From Polaribacter pacificus (lineage in GTDB: Bacteria > Bacteroidota > Bacteroidia > Flavobacteriales > Flavobacteriaceae): 64,000 bases of DNA. The first letter of the stretch is position 1. The number at the start of each line of letters is the position of its first letter. Shown piece by piece: positions 43,919 through 52,064 of this stretch. The notes beneath the pieces are model-generated. The model had not been told where the DNA came from. It saw only the letters and a program-made list of their open reading frames with translations, and ran no database searches. The stretch lies in assembly GCF_038024035.1 (NCBI RefSeq), contig NZ_CP150664.1, forward strand, positions 1,674,001-1,738,000, read 5' to 3'. The translations under genes were made by a program, and so were the position numbers.

Positions 43919-44476
43919 TTAAATTTTTGGAATGTACTGACTGTTGTCAAATTCCTTTCTTAATTCGTTAAAATTGTTTGAGATACTTGCATCGTATTGC
44001 ATATCTCCTACGCGTAATATAAAACCTCCTAAAATAGAAGGATCAATAATGTTTTCTATACTGGTTTTATTACCTGTAAGTGCCATTACCTTTTCTAAAA
44101 TCTTTTCTTCAAGATCTTTAGTCATTGGAAAAGCAGTAGTCACTTTAGCAATATCTTTGCTTTTTAAATAATCATAGATAATAGAGTAATGAGCAGCAAT
44201 TGTTTGCAACATCACCATTCTTTTATTATCTTCTAGCAAGTGAAATAAGCCTAATGAAATAGCATTGACTTTATCTGTAAAAATACTATTTAAAACTTTT
44301 CTTTTTGCAGACGCTTTAATTACAGGGCTTTTTAGCATTGTTTGCAAATCTTCATTTTCATTGATTGTACTTACAATCAATTGCATGTCTAAATTTACAG
44401 CCTCTTCTATTCCTGTTTCTTTTGCTAGGTTTAATACAGCTCTAGCATATCGTAATGCTGGTCTTGCTCCTTTCAT
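43919..44476 (-). CDS. atpH: F1 ATP synthase delta subunit
   Basis: Links the b stator to the top of F1. Length 185 residues. N-terminal helical bundle begins KGARPALRYARAVLNLAKETG; C-terminal beta region FILRVGDMQYDASISNNFNELRKEF is the conserved OSCP tail. It lies 6 bp after atpF and 21 bp before atpA. Confidence 0.95.
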   Translation of the reverse strand: MKGARPALRYARAVLNLAKETGIEEAVNLDMQLIVSTINENEDLQTMLKSPVIKASAKRKVLNSIFTDKVNAISLGLFHLLEDNKRMVMLQTIAAHYSIIYDYLKSKDIAKVTTAFPMTKDLEEKILEKVMALTGNKTSIENIIDPSILGGFILRVGDMQYDASISNNFNELRKEFDNSQYIPKI

Positions 44477-44482
44477 AGTATA

Positions 44483-44983
44483 CTAGTTTAAGGTAACGTC
44501 TTGAAGCATTCCCTCTACCAATTTTACCTGATCTTCTTGAGAGTTTAATTCTTTTCTCAAAACAGCTTCAGCAATTACGATTGATAATTCTCCAACTTCT
44601 TTCTTTAAATGTGCTAAAGCAGCTTGTTTTTCTTGATTGATAGACTCTTTAGCCAATTCAATCATTCTGTTTGCTTCTTCTTTAGCTTCATCTTTAGCTT
44701 CAGAAATCATTTGATCTTTGATCTCACGAGCTTCTTTAAGCATCGCGTCTCTTTCTGATCTTGCTTGCTTTAAAAGATTTGCATTGTCAGCAGTTAAGTT
44801 TTGCATTTCTTTTTTAGCCTCTTCTGCAGATGCCAATGCATTCTTAATCCCTTCTTCTCTATCGTTTACAGCGTCTAAAATTGGTTTCCATGCAAATTTC
44901 TTTAGCAGTACAACCAACAACACAAACAATACGCCCATCCATACAAACAGACCAAAAGAAAAATCGTTTATTAACTTATCCAT
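44483..44983 (-). CDS. atpF: FO ATP synthase subunit b
   Basis: The stator stalk of the motor. 166 residues: one N-terminal membrane helix (GLFVWMGVLFVLLVVLLKKF, residues 11-30), then a long charged coiled coil (ALASAEEAKKEMQNL..) to the C-terminus that reaches the F1 delta subunit. It starts 84 bp after the atpE stop, the largest gap in the operon, which contains a strong hairpin. Six base pairs separate it from atpH. Confidence 0.96.
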   Translation of the reverse strand: MDKLINDFSFGLFVWMGVLFVLLVVLLKKFAWKPILDAVNDREEGIKNALASAEEAKKEMQNLTADNANLLKQARSERDAMLKEAREIKDQMISEAKDEAKEEANRMIELAKESINQEKQAALAHLKKEVGELSIVIAEAVLRKELNSQEDQVKLVEGMLQDVTLN

Positions 44984-45024
44984 ATTATTTACCTATATAA
45001 TTTTAATCTCTCTCTTTAATGTTA

Positions 45025-45059
45025 AACAAAAGCTATAACCAACCGTTATAGCTTTTGTT
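45025..45059 (-). promoter_or_regulatory. 15-bp perfect hairpin between atpE and atpF
   Basis: AACAAAAGCTATAAC / GTTATAGCTTTTGTT with loop CAACC, starting 7 bases after the atpE stop. It lacks the T-tract of a full terminator (TTTAACATT follows on the minus strand). Its position fits attenuation or stabilisation of the upstream atpB-atpE message. Confidence 0.7.
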
Positions 45060-45066
45060 AGCTTTT

Positions 45067-45258
45067 TTAAGCTGCAAATAATGCAGCAAATCCGATACCT
45101 TCAATTAAGGCAGCAGCAATTAACATTGCTGTTTGGATTTTCCCAGAAGCTTCTGGTTGACGTGCGATTGCGTCCATTGCTGAACCACCAATCTTACCGA
45201 TACCTAAACCTGCACCGATTACGATCAATCCAGCTCCAATAAAATTTAATCCTTCCAT
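45067..45258 (-). CDS. atpE: FO ATP synthase subunit c
   Basis: The rotor ring subunit; 8-15 copies per enzyme. 63 residues: two helices, GAGLGIGKIGGSAMDAIARQPEA loop region, and the ion-binding Glu in AALIEGIGFAALFA (Glu about 54). The Na+-type ligands (Gln in helix 1; Ser after the Glu) are absent, so a proton motor is inferred. It lies 33 bp after atpB and is followed by a hairpin that may set its dosage. Confidence 0.97.
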   Translation of the reverse strand: MEGLNFIGAGLIVIGAGLGIGKIGGSAMDAIARQPEASGKIQTAMLIAAALIEGIGFAALFAA

Positions 45259-45291
45259 TATATATATATTTAATTATTAAACATTCAATTT

Positions 45292-46383
45292 TTAGTGATC
45301 ATTATGTTCTTCTACTGCTGAACCGAAGTACAAGGCAGATAACATAGTGAAAATATACGCTTGCAACGCTGCTACTAATAATTCAAGAAGCGAAAGCGCA
45401 AAGGCAAGTCCAAATGATAATGGACTTCCAATCCAGCTCTTAAAGATAAACATTAAACCGATAATACTCATCAGTACAATGTGACCTGCTGTAATGTTTG
45501 CATACAAACGAATCATCAATGAAAATGGCTTAATCACCATTCCTAATAACTCTATCGGAGCTAAAACAATTCTCATTAATTTAGGAACTCCTGGCATCCA
45601 AAAAATATGCCCCCAATAACTTTTATTAGCGGTAACAGTTGTCAATACAAATGTGATAAGTGCTAACACAAAAGTTACGGCAATATTATTAGTTACATTT
45701 ACTCCTAATGGTGTTAAACCTAATAAGTTTACAATCCATACAAAGAAGAATACAGTTAATAAATAACTCATGTATTTTCTATAGTGCTTTTCTCCAATAT
45801 TAGGAATCGCAATATCATCTCTAATATACAATATGATTGGCTCTAACAAACGCCCCATTCCTGTTGGAAGTGCACTCTTTTTATAGTTCTTAGCCATTCT
45901 TGTAAACATAAAGAACATTAGCAATGAAACTAAAAAGATAAACACAACGTTTTTAGTAATTGAAAAATCTAAGGGTTTTACATTGGTTGGATGATGTTCT
46001 GCATCGTAACTGATCGTTCCTGCAGCATCCGTTTTGTAGATTTTATTGTGATACACCTTGTAGTAGTCTCCACCTACCTCAGCTACAGTTTCCCCATAGT
46101 GAAATTTAGATGATGAAAATACTTTTAATCCTCCATCCCATAAGATAACAGGCAAAGGAAAACCAACATGTACTTTTTCTCCTTCATCACTAGTGTACGA
46201 GTACAAACCAAAGTCATACGAATCTAACAAGTGGTGACTAATGTACTCCTTAATGGATACTTTTAAACTCTTGTCTTGGGTCTGTGCCGAAGCTGTCGTT
46301 TCATCATGTTGTTGTGCAACAGATGCAAACGAAACTAAAAACAGTAAAAAGCTAATCTTTTTTAATAAAAATTTTCTTCGCAT
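45292..46383 (-). CDS. atpB: FO ATP synthase subunit a with N-terminal extension
   Basis: The proton channel half next to the c ring. 363 residues from ATG 46383; the longer frame begins at TTG 46419 within the promoter. It is ~100 residues longer than E. coli AtpB (271), due to an N-terminal signal-like peptide (KKISFLLFLVSFASVAQQ) and a ~100-residue domain before the membrane core. The essential Arg is in IRLYANITAGHIVL (about 293). Such extensions are usual in Bacteroidota. Last visible residues: ALYFGSAVEEHNDH. It has its own -7 element at 46417-46424 and may start a separate transcript. Confidence 0.95.
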   Translation of the reverse strand: MRRKFLLKKISFLLFLVSFASVAQQHDETTASAQTQDKSLKVSIKEYISHHLLDSYDFGLYSYTSDEGEKVHVGFPLPVILWDGGLKVFSSSKFHYGETVAEVGGDYYKVYHNKIYKTDAAGTISYDAEHHPTNVKPLDFSITKNVVFIFLVSLLMFFMFTRMAKNYKKSALPTGMGRLLEPIILYIRDDIAIPNIGEKHYRKYMSYLLTVFFFVWIVNLLGLTPLGVNVTNNIAVTFVLALITFVLTTVTANKSYWGHIFWMPGVPKLMRIVLAPIELLGMVIKPFSLMIRLYANITAGHIVLMSIIGLMFIFKSWIGSPLSFGLAFALSLLELLVAALQAYIFTMLSALYFGSAVEEHNDH

Positions 46384-46416
46384 ATCACTCTGATAATAGT
46401 GTCTTAAAAATCGCTG

Positions 46417-46424
46417 CAAAGGTA
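46417..46424 (-). promoter_or_regulatory. atpB -7 element TACCTTTG (minus strand)
   Basis: CAAAGGTA on the plus strand, exact TAnnTTTG, 33 bases before the atpB ATG. No TTG at the standard distance. Confidence 0.55.
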
Positions 46425-46492
46425 GGTTTTTCTCTTAAATTGAAAAACTATTTACAAGTTTATTTTTTTGATGTTTTCTGACGACCTAAATA

Positions 46493-46903
46493 TTACTCGT
46501 TTTTTGGAAGGTTTAGAAGTTTGATCAAGCCCAAAGTTTCTGTAAGTAAACTAGTTATATAGGGAACAAAAAAAGCAAAAAAAGCTACCTTAGAGCTTGA
46601 ACCCGCTAGTTGATAACCAGCGTAAAAGAAAATAAAAAATACAGCAAATTTTAACAAACTACCCGCCATAAATAAAAAGCCCAGTTGTTCATGGTATTTT
46701 TTTCTTAATAGAAATAAGGTTGTAAAAATGACTATTGCTAAAAGACCATTAGCAATATATGCTTCTATAAGTTGATACGAAAACAGCGGAAGGTCTAATT
46801 TGTTTAGGACAAACAAATGAATAACGAACACCAAACTCAAGGCTATTGTTACCACCAATATAAAGGGCAGCACCAAATCTTTTGCCCTATGAATCTTTTT
46901 CAT
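46493..46903 (-). CDS. DUF6168 family membrane protein (atp-operon associated)
   Basis: A 136-residue hydrophobic protein with four helices (FILVVTIALSLVFVIHLFVLN, residues 15-35, first). It sits between atpZ and atpB, where many bacteria have atpI-like genes, and fits DUF6168, which is known from flavobacterial atp operons. It overlaps atpZ by 17 bases. A role in c-ring assembly or ion supply like AtpI is suggested by context only. Confidence 0.8.
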   Translation of the reverse strand: MKKIHRAKDLVLPFILVVTIALSLVFVIHLFVLNKLDLPLFSYQLIEAYIANGLLAIVIFTTLFLLRKKYHEQLGFLFMAGSLLKFAVFFIFFYAGYQLAGSSSKVAFFAFFVPYITSLLTETLGLIKLLNLPKNE

Positions 46904-47117
46904 TGATTTTTTTTAGTTGGGCCATTAGGCTCACAAGTGTTCCTACAAAAGCCAGAAGAATAAGCACAAGTGTAACATAATTCTTTTCAAAATTATAATG
47001 TGCGTCTATGCGCTTACCAACATAGGCTGCTACATAAATGGTAATTCCCATTTGTAAACCAATCCCGGTAAGTCTTACAAATTTATTAAGCTGTTTTTTC
47101 TGAGGCTCCTTTTGCAT
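46887..47117 (-). CDS. atpZ: AtpZ/AtpI family protein
   Basis: A 76-residue protein with two membrane helices: GLQMGITIYVAAYVGKRID (about 21-39) and the second helix (about 49-67). The G-K-R-I-D motif before the second helix matches the AtpZ/AtpI family that aids the FO motor (Mg2+/Ca2+ import or c-ring assembly). It overlaps the bactofilin gene by 32 bases at its start and DUF6168 by 17 at its end, so translation is tightly coupled. Confidence 0.88.
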   Translation of the reverse strand: MQKEPQKKQLNKFVRLTGIGLQMGITIYVAAYVGKRIDAHYNFEKNYVTLVLILLAFVGTLVSLMAQLKKINEKDS

Positions 47118-47493
47118 CTTTTTGATTGATATCCTTTAGGGCTCCTTTCATACTGCAAGTAGCGTTTACAGAAGCACCTGGCTCAACAGAAAGCTTGCCA
47201 ATGACAACTTCTCCTGTAATGTTTGCCGTTGCTTTGATGGTAAGCATGGTATTTACTTTTAAATCCCCAGAAAATTTGCCTTCAATATCTGCATTTTCAC
47301 ATTCAACAGTCCCTTTAACAGTACCTTCTACACCAATAATCACTCGACCTTTAGTCTTTAAAGTTCCTTCTAAAATTCCGTCAATTCTAAAATCACCGTC
47401 AGAGCTTAACTCTCCAACAATCGTTGTATTTTTAGCTAAAATATTTCTTTCCATAATCGTGGGTTTACTTGATTTTTTTTCGTTTGAAAACAT
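47086..47493 (-). CDS. Bactofilin (polymer-forming cytoskeletal protein)
   Basis: A 135-residue bactofilin: a single DUF583 domain of a short right-handed beta-helix, IVGELSSDGDFRIDGILEGT (about 26-45), with repeating 6-residue rungs to about residue 110. Bactofilins form cytoplasmic, membrane-associated filaments that anchor cell-wall enzymes or envelope machines. Poorly structured ends (first 15 and last 20 residues) are typical. It is 10 bp after sprE and overlaps atpZ by 32 bp, so it links an envelope/T9SS gene to the ATP synthase genes. Confidence 0.92.
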   Translation of the reverse strand: MFSNEKKSSKPTIMERNILAKNTTIVGELSSDGDFRIDGILEGTLKTKGRVIIGVEGTVKGTVECENADIEGKFSGDLKVNTMLTIKATANITGEVVIGKLSVEPGASVNATCSMKGALKDINQKDAKGASEKTA

Positions 47494-47503
47494 GAGAATA
47501 AAT

Positions 47504-49723
47504 TTATTTTAATTGTTTTAAAAGTTCTTTCGCTCGAATTCCTTCTTCTAGATTAGCATAATTTTTTGACACAAATTCTAAGGCTTTTTTATAAGCTTCT
47601 TTTGTCTGGTATTTGCCAATTGCAAAAGCTTTTAACAACTCAAATTTAGCAATTAATTTTGATTCTTGAAGCATTGGGCTCAATTGATCTATTTGACTAA
47701 CCACTTCTCTGTGATAATTTTCTTTAAATAATTGATACAGATCCTTATACAACGACTCAATGTCATTGTCTTTATTGTCTGAAATAAAGCCTTTGTTATC
47801 CGTTAAAATCTCTGCATATCTAGAGCTCGGATAATTTTTAATAATCTCGTTTTTATAGGTTTCAGCTTTTGGATGATTGAGCTCCTTATACACCTGATAC
47901 AACTGATAATAACTAGGTAAAATTAAATCTTTATCAGGCTTAAGACTTATTAATCGCTCTAATCTGAGGGCTGCTAAACTCAAGTTTTTAAACTGTTCTT
48001 TATAGATAATACCAGTCTCATACAGTGCTTCATTTCTGTAAAAACGAAGTGAATCTATAACTGCTCTATTGGTTGGTATACGAGACATATAAGTAGAAAG
48101 ATTGTAAGATGCTTTGTTGATTTCTTCTTTAACATTAGTGCTTTTGTCTGTATTTAGCTGTGCCTTGTCAGAAATTCTCCAATTGTCTTCTAAAGGTCGA
48201 TTTCCCCATTGTTTTTCAAAAGCAGCTTTTCCAAAAGCCACTAGTTGAGTATTATAAAAATACCACTTGCCTTTAGAGTTGGGTTGTGCAGCACTAACCC
48301 CTCCAGAAGAATTTCCAAAAGAGCTGGAGTTTAATGCCTGTTGAACTCGTTGCTCATCGGCAGCTTTTAATGCAGCGATGTGTTTTTCAAAAAAGCTTCT
48401 CTGTGCTGTTTTGGGCATTGAAACGATGTTTAAAATACTATCATTATTTTGCAAAACACCCTCCAACTGAAGTAGGTTTGCAAGCCCTTTATGCTTTCTG
48501 TTGATGGTTCTTATGCGTGGGTCTTGGATATTTTTATTGATCTTAAGAATGCTATCATAATACTTACCCGCTATTAAATAATTCGCTTTTTTAAACTCGA
48601 TATCACCTAGTTTCTCATAAGAATACGTTTTGTGATACGCAGTCATTGATTTTGATTGTAGCGATTTTTTTAAATAGTCGATGGCTAATTCTGTGCTGTC
48701 TCTACTAGCTTCTAAAAGCGCCATCTGATAATACAATTCACCTTCAAATTGCTGATTGGTTCCATCGCTTAAGAGTTTTTTAAATTTTAACAATAACGGA
48801 GCAATTGCCTTGTTATTTGATTCATTTTTAGCGATTTCTATTTGTGCGTGAATTTTAAAACCATAGGATGCTTTTTTAAAATTTACCAGCTTTAAAAAAA
48901 CTTTCTTGGCAAGGTCTTTTTGGTTTTGCAGTGCATAAAGCTGTCCTAAAACAAACAGGTTTCTTTGACCTTGTTGAACATTTTTAAGGGTTCTTGTCGC
49001 TAAATTTAACTGCCGAATCGTCTCTTGTATATTCCCTTTTTTTTGATAGGCTATGGCAAGTGCAGTATGCGCTTGCTCTTTAATTTCTGTCGAAGCACTC
49101 GGGTCTCTTAAAAGTAGACTTAAGGTTTCTATCGCAAAGCTTTCATTGTTTAGCCTGATATTGGCTTTTGCTCTCCAAATCTTGGTTTCATCTCTTAAAT
49201 TGGCCTTTGGATCTGTAGTAAGAATATAATTAAACGCATCAATCGCAGGGGCAAATCTTTGGGTATAATAGCGAGACTTACCCAAAAGCAAATAGGCATC
49301 ATCCATTTGACTATTTCGTTCTGTACCATCAATATTGATAGAGTGTAACTGAATGGCTTTTACCGCTTTTTCTTCTGCCTTTTCAAAAGAAGTTGCATTT
49401 TTATTTTCTGATTTCGCTTGAGGGTTATTTGTGCTTGTAATTTCTGAAAGCACACTTATTGATGTGTCAAAAGCCAAGGGCTCTATCTCAATTAACTCCC
49501 AAAAATTATCTTGGTAAGAAGCATTGAGCTCTTCCAAGCCCTCTTCAAAGGCAAGGTGCCCATTATAAAGTATGTTGTACTTGGCGGTAACAGCATTATA
49601 AGTTCGGCTAATGATTCCATCTCTTTTTGGGCTGCATGAAAACAACATAAGCGCCAATCCCAAAAAACAAACCTGTTGTTTATATCCACTCATATCGCCA
49701 AAAATTGCTTTACCTTTTTTCAT
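47504..49723 (-). CDS. sprE: SprE/PorW-like type IX secretion and gliding lipoprotein
   Basis: A 739-residue lipoprotein with tetratricopeptide-like repeats over most of its length (VFLKLVNFKKASYGFKIHAQ; YYKSIL-type helices). Lipobox LMLFSC with lipidated Cys30, then SPKRDGIISRTYNAVTAKYN, the conserved N-terminus of SprE (F. johnsoniae) and PorW (P. gingivalis), needed for type IX secretion and, in the former, gliding. The start at 49723 lies 3 bases after a terminator; ATG 49693 is an alternative that keeps the signal peptide. Its length is below that recalled for SprE in F. johnsoniae. The downstream bactofilin follows at 10 bp. Confidence 0.82.
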   Translation of the reverse strand: MKKGKAIFGDMSGYKQQVCFLGLALMLFSCSPKRDGIISRTYNAVTAKYNILYNGHLAFEEGLEELNASYQDNFWELIEIEPLAFDTSISVLSEITSTNNPQAKSENKNATSFEKAEEKAVKAIQLHSINIDGTERNSQMDDAYLLLGKSRYYTQRFAPAIDAFNYILTTDPKANLRDETKIWRAKANIRLNNESFAIETLSLLLRDPSASTEIKEQAHTALAIAYQKKGNIQETIRQLNLATRTLKNVQQGQRNLFVLGQLYALQNQKDLAKKVFLKLVNFKKASYGFKIHAQIEIAKNESNNKAIAPLLLKFKKLLSDGTNQQFEGELYYQMALLEASRDSTELAIDYLKKSLQSKSMTAYHKTYSYEKLGDIEFKKANYLIAGKYYDSILKINKNIQDPRIRTINRKHKGLANLLQLEGVLQNNDSILNIVSMPKTAQRSFFEKHIAALKAADEQRVQQALNSSSFGNSSGGVSAAQPNSKGKWYFYNTQLVAFGKAAFEKQWGNRPLEDNWRISDKAQLNTDKSTNVKEEINKASYNLSTYMSRIPTNRAVIDSLRFYRNEALYETGIIYKEQFKNLSLAALRLERLISLKPDKDLILPSYYQLYQVYKELNHPKAETYKNEIIKNYPSSRYAEILTDNKGFISDNKDNDIESLYKDLYQLFKENYHREVVSQIDQLSPMLQESKLIAKFELLKAFAIGKYQTKEAYKKALEFVSKNYANLEEGIRAKELLKQLK

Positions 49724-49725
49724 AG

Positions 49726-49775
49726 AAAAACTCTTAGTAACAACTATTTTTCAAAAAAAATATTGTTGCTAAGAG
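49726..49775 (-). terminator. Terminator of the PadR-ABC operon, abutting sprE
   Basis: CTCTTAGTAACAA / TTGTTGCTAAGAG (12 of 13 pairs plus one wobble), 19-base loop and a T5 tail on the minus strand. It ends 2 bases before the sprE ATG. Confidence 0.75.
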
Positions 49776-49807
49776 CTGTAAAAATAAGAATAATTAAAAA
49801 ACCGCTT

Positions 49808-50503
49808 CTATACAGAGAAATAACTTTCCAATTCTTTTAAAGTTTCTGCTGATGTTTCAAGATCCTTTACAACCTTTCCTTTGTCTAAAACAACGATTCG
49901 TTCACAGACTTCTGTTACATGGCTCAGATCATGGCTTGAAACAAGCACAGTAACTTCTTTACTGTCTGTAAGCGTTTTTAATATTTTTTTCAATCGAATT
50001 TGAGTAGTAGGATCTAAATTAGCAAAAGGTTCATCTAAAATAACAACCTGTGGATTTCCCATTAAAGCGGCTACGATACCTGCCTTTTTTTGATTTCCTT
50101 TACTCAAATCTCTTAAGTATTTCTTTTTTCCTAGAATTTCCCCATTAAAAAACTCTTCAAACTGTTTTATAAAAGCATTGACATCAGCAGTATTCATTCC
50201 TCTTAAATCACCGATAAACTGAAAGTATTCTTCAGGAGTTAAGTAGCCAATTAAAAAAGTTTCATCAATAAAAGAACCTGTAAATGTTTTCCAGTCTTCA
50301 CTTTCGTTCACTACCACATTATGGTTAATTATTTGTCCTGTGCTTGGTCTAATTAAATCTAGCAATACATTAAAATAAGTGGTTTTTCCAGCTCCGTTAT
50401 TTCCAACCAAGCCAAAACTTTGACCTTTTGGAATCTCTAAAGACTCTATGTTTAGTACTTCTGCTTGTCCGTATTTTTTTGAAATATTTGTTGATTGTAT
50501 CAT
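49808..50503 (-). CDS. ABC transporter ATP-binding protein
   Basis: The product has 231 residues. Walker A GLVGNNGAGKTT (about 32-43), signature YLRDLSKGNQKKAGIVAA (about 128-145; SKGNQ replaces LSGGQ), Walker B VVILDEPFANLD (about 152-163), and switch His in LVSSHDLSHV. Single NBD, so it works as a dimer with the DUF5687 permease encoded upstream (28-bp gap). This exporter type usually moves peptides or drugs or acts on the envelope. Confidence 0.95.
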   Translation of the reverse strand: MIQSTNISKKYGQAEVLNIESLEIPKGQSFGLVGNNGAGKTTYFNVLLDLIRPSTGQIINHNVVVNESEDWKTFTGSFIDETFLIGYLTPEEYFQFIGDLRGMNTADVNAFIKQFEEFFNGEILGKKKYLRDLSKGNQKKAGIVAALMGNPQVVILDEPFANLDPTTQIRLKKILKTLTDSKEVTVLVSSHDLSHVTEVCERIVVLDKGKVVKDLETSAETLKELESYFSV

Positions 50504-50531
50504 GATGTTTTGTGTCTAAATTTGTTGGTAC

Positions 50532-52001
50532 TTATGCTTTTTGATTGAATGCATGGATAGCTGCATACTTATCTTTAACGTATTTTTTTGTTATCAAATT
50601 GATAAAATAATTTTTAAATACGATTCCTAATAATCCTGTAACTGCAATTGCAATTAAACCCGCGTTAACTCCAAAGGGATAACTAAACGCATAAAACAAA
50701 GCTACAGGAAAGCCCATAATTGGAATGACGATTAAAAACTGTGTGGCACTTGTACCTTGTGTGTTTCCAAACCCACTCTTATTTAAGTCAATTTGCTTTC
50801 TATTAAATGAACCTGCATACAGCAAAACCAGGGTGTTAAAACCAATATTAAAGAGTGCTCCAGCGGCGATCATTAAATAAATTTCAAGGCCAAAATACAA
50901 GTAAGGTGTTGCTAGTACAAATAGGATAGCAGTAATGGTGACCATTAAATACCATTTAGATTCTATGTATTTTCTGTACGATAAGTTTTGAGTCATTAGC
51001 ATCTTGTAATACGAGCTTTCCCAGGCCGGAATAAACTGTCCGTAGTTTAAAGCAAATCCTCCTGTAATAAACATGGCTGCAAAAATTAAGAAGCCAGGCA
51101 TTTTCTCTTTGTAAATAGGATTGGTAAAAAAGATTAAACCGTATAAAACAAAGGCAAATGACATTAAAAAAACTGTTTTTGTTCTTTTATTTCTCCAAAT
51201 TAACCTGATTTCGTTTTTTATAAATGGCGCCATATCACCAAATCTGTTGGCCCAAGATAAATCAGCTGTATTTGCTTCTTTTACTTCTGTAGAGATAGCA
51301 TCATCTAAATATACCTGATTTTTTAATTGTCTAAAATTAAGATAGTACAATGCCAAAAGTGCCCCCAAAGGAATAAGTGCATAAAATGAATTGCTAACAA
51401 CTCCGTCAAAAACTGCTTGACTAAATCCGCTTATATCAAAAATATCAAAATATTGCAGCGCAAGGCTTCCTGCTAAAATTGTTGCAAGAGCACCCAAAGC
51501 AATATTATTTTTATTAATCAAAAAGTTTAAATAATTGGTACTTAAAATAAGCAATACCAAACAGGCAAGCCATCCTAAGACTCCACTTATATCATATCCT
51601 TCTTTAATCAAAACAATGGAAAAAGGGATGTAAAAAAAGAGTCCAAACACATTAAAAGCAGAAAAGGCTGATTTTCCTAAAATATAATGAACTAGCGAGT
51701 TTTTCTTAATGGGTAAAATAAGCAGCGGTTTGATATTCATAACAGGAAGCTTCTGCATCATGTATCTAAAAATCATATCGCCAATAAAAGCAAAAATTAA
51801 AACTGAATTGACTATTTGCAAAGGATCTGATTCTGGATAAACCTTTTTAAGAAGGTAAAAACCGCTAAGCCCTAATAACAAAAAAGAACCCAAAAGATAC
51901 AAGGCAAAAAAGCCCATGATAATCTTAATAGCCAATCCTTTTTGCCAATACGATGAACGAAAATACTGTTTCCATTCTAACTGTAAAAAACGTGAAATCA
52001 T
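50532..52001 (-). CDS. DUF5687 family ABC transporter permease
   Basis: A 489-residue membrane protein with about 12 helices, of family DUF5687, regarded as an ABC permease. N-terminal amphipathic start MISRFLQLEWKQYFRSS is typical of ABC-2-like permeases. A cytosolic stretch of ~70 residues is around 235-265. It lies 28 bp before the ATPase, so together they form one exporter. It follows two PadR-linked HAAS-like genes (63-bp gap). Substrate unknown. Confidence 0.85.
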   Translation of the reverse strand: MISRFLQLEWKQYFRSSYWQKGLAIKIIMGFFALYLLGSFLLLGLSGFYLLKKVYPESDPLQIVNSVLIFAFIGDMIFRYMMQKLPVMNIKPLLILPIKKNSLVHYILGKSAFSAFNVFGLFFYIPFSIVLIKEGYDISGVLGWLACLVLLILSTNYLNFLINKNNIALGALATILAGSLALQYFDIFDISGFSQAVFDGVVSNSFYALIPLGALLALYYLNFRQLKNQVYLDDAISTEVKEANTADLSWANRFGDMAPFIKNEIRLIWRNKRTKTVFLMSFAFVLYGLIFFTNPIYKEKMPGFLIFAAMFITGGFALNYGQFIPAWESSYYKMLMTQNLSYRKYIESKWYLMVTITAILFVLATPYLYFGLEIYLMIAAGALFNIGFNTLVLLYAGSFNRKQIDLNKSGFGNTQGTSATQFLIVIPIMGFPVALFYAFSYPFGVNAGLIAIAVTGLLGIVFKNYFINLITKKYVKDKYAAIHAFNQKA

Positions 52002-52064
52002 TTGGTTGTATTTGTTTAGTTGATATTAATAAGTATCCAAAAAACCCTTTTTGTTACAAATTAT

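Noticed and set aside
43566..43922. Open frame antisense to atpA (118 codons)
   Set aside because: It lies entirely opposite a highly conserved gene, has no promoter or signal, and other frames of atpA give similar shadows.
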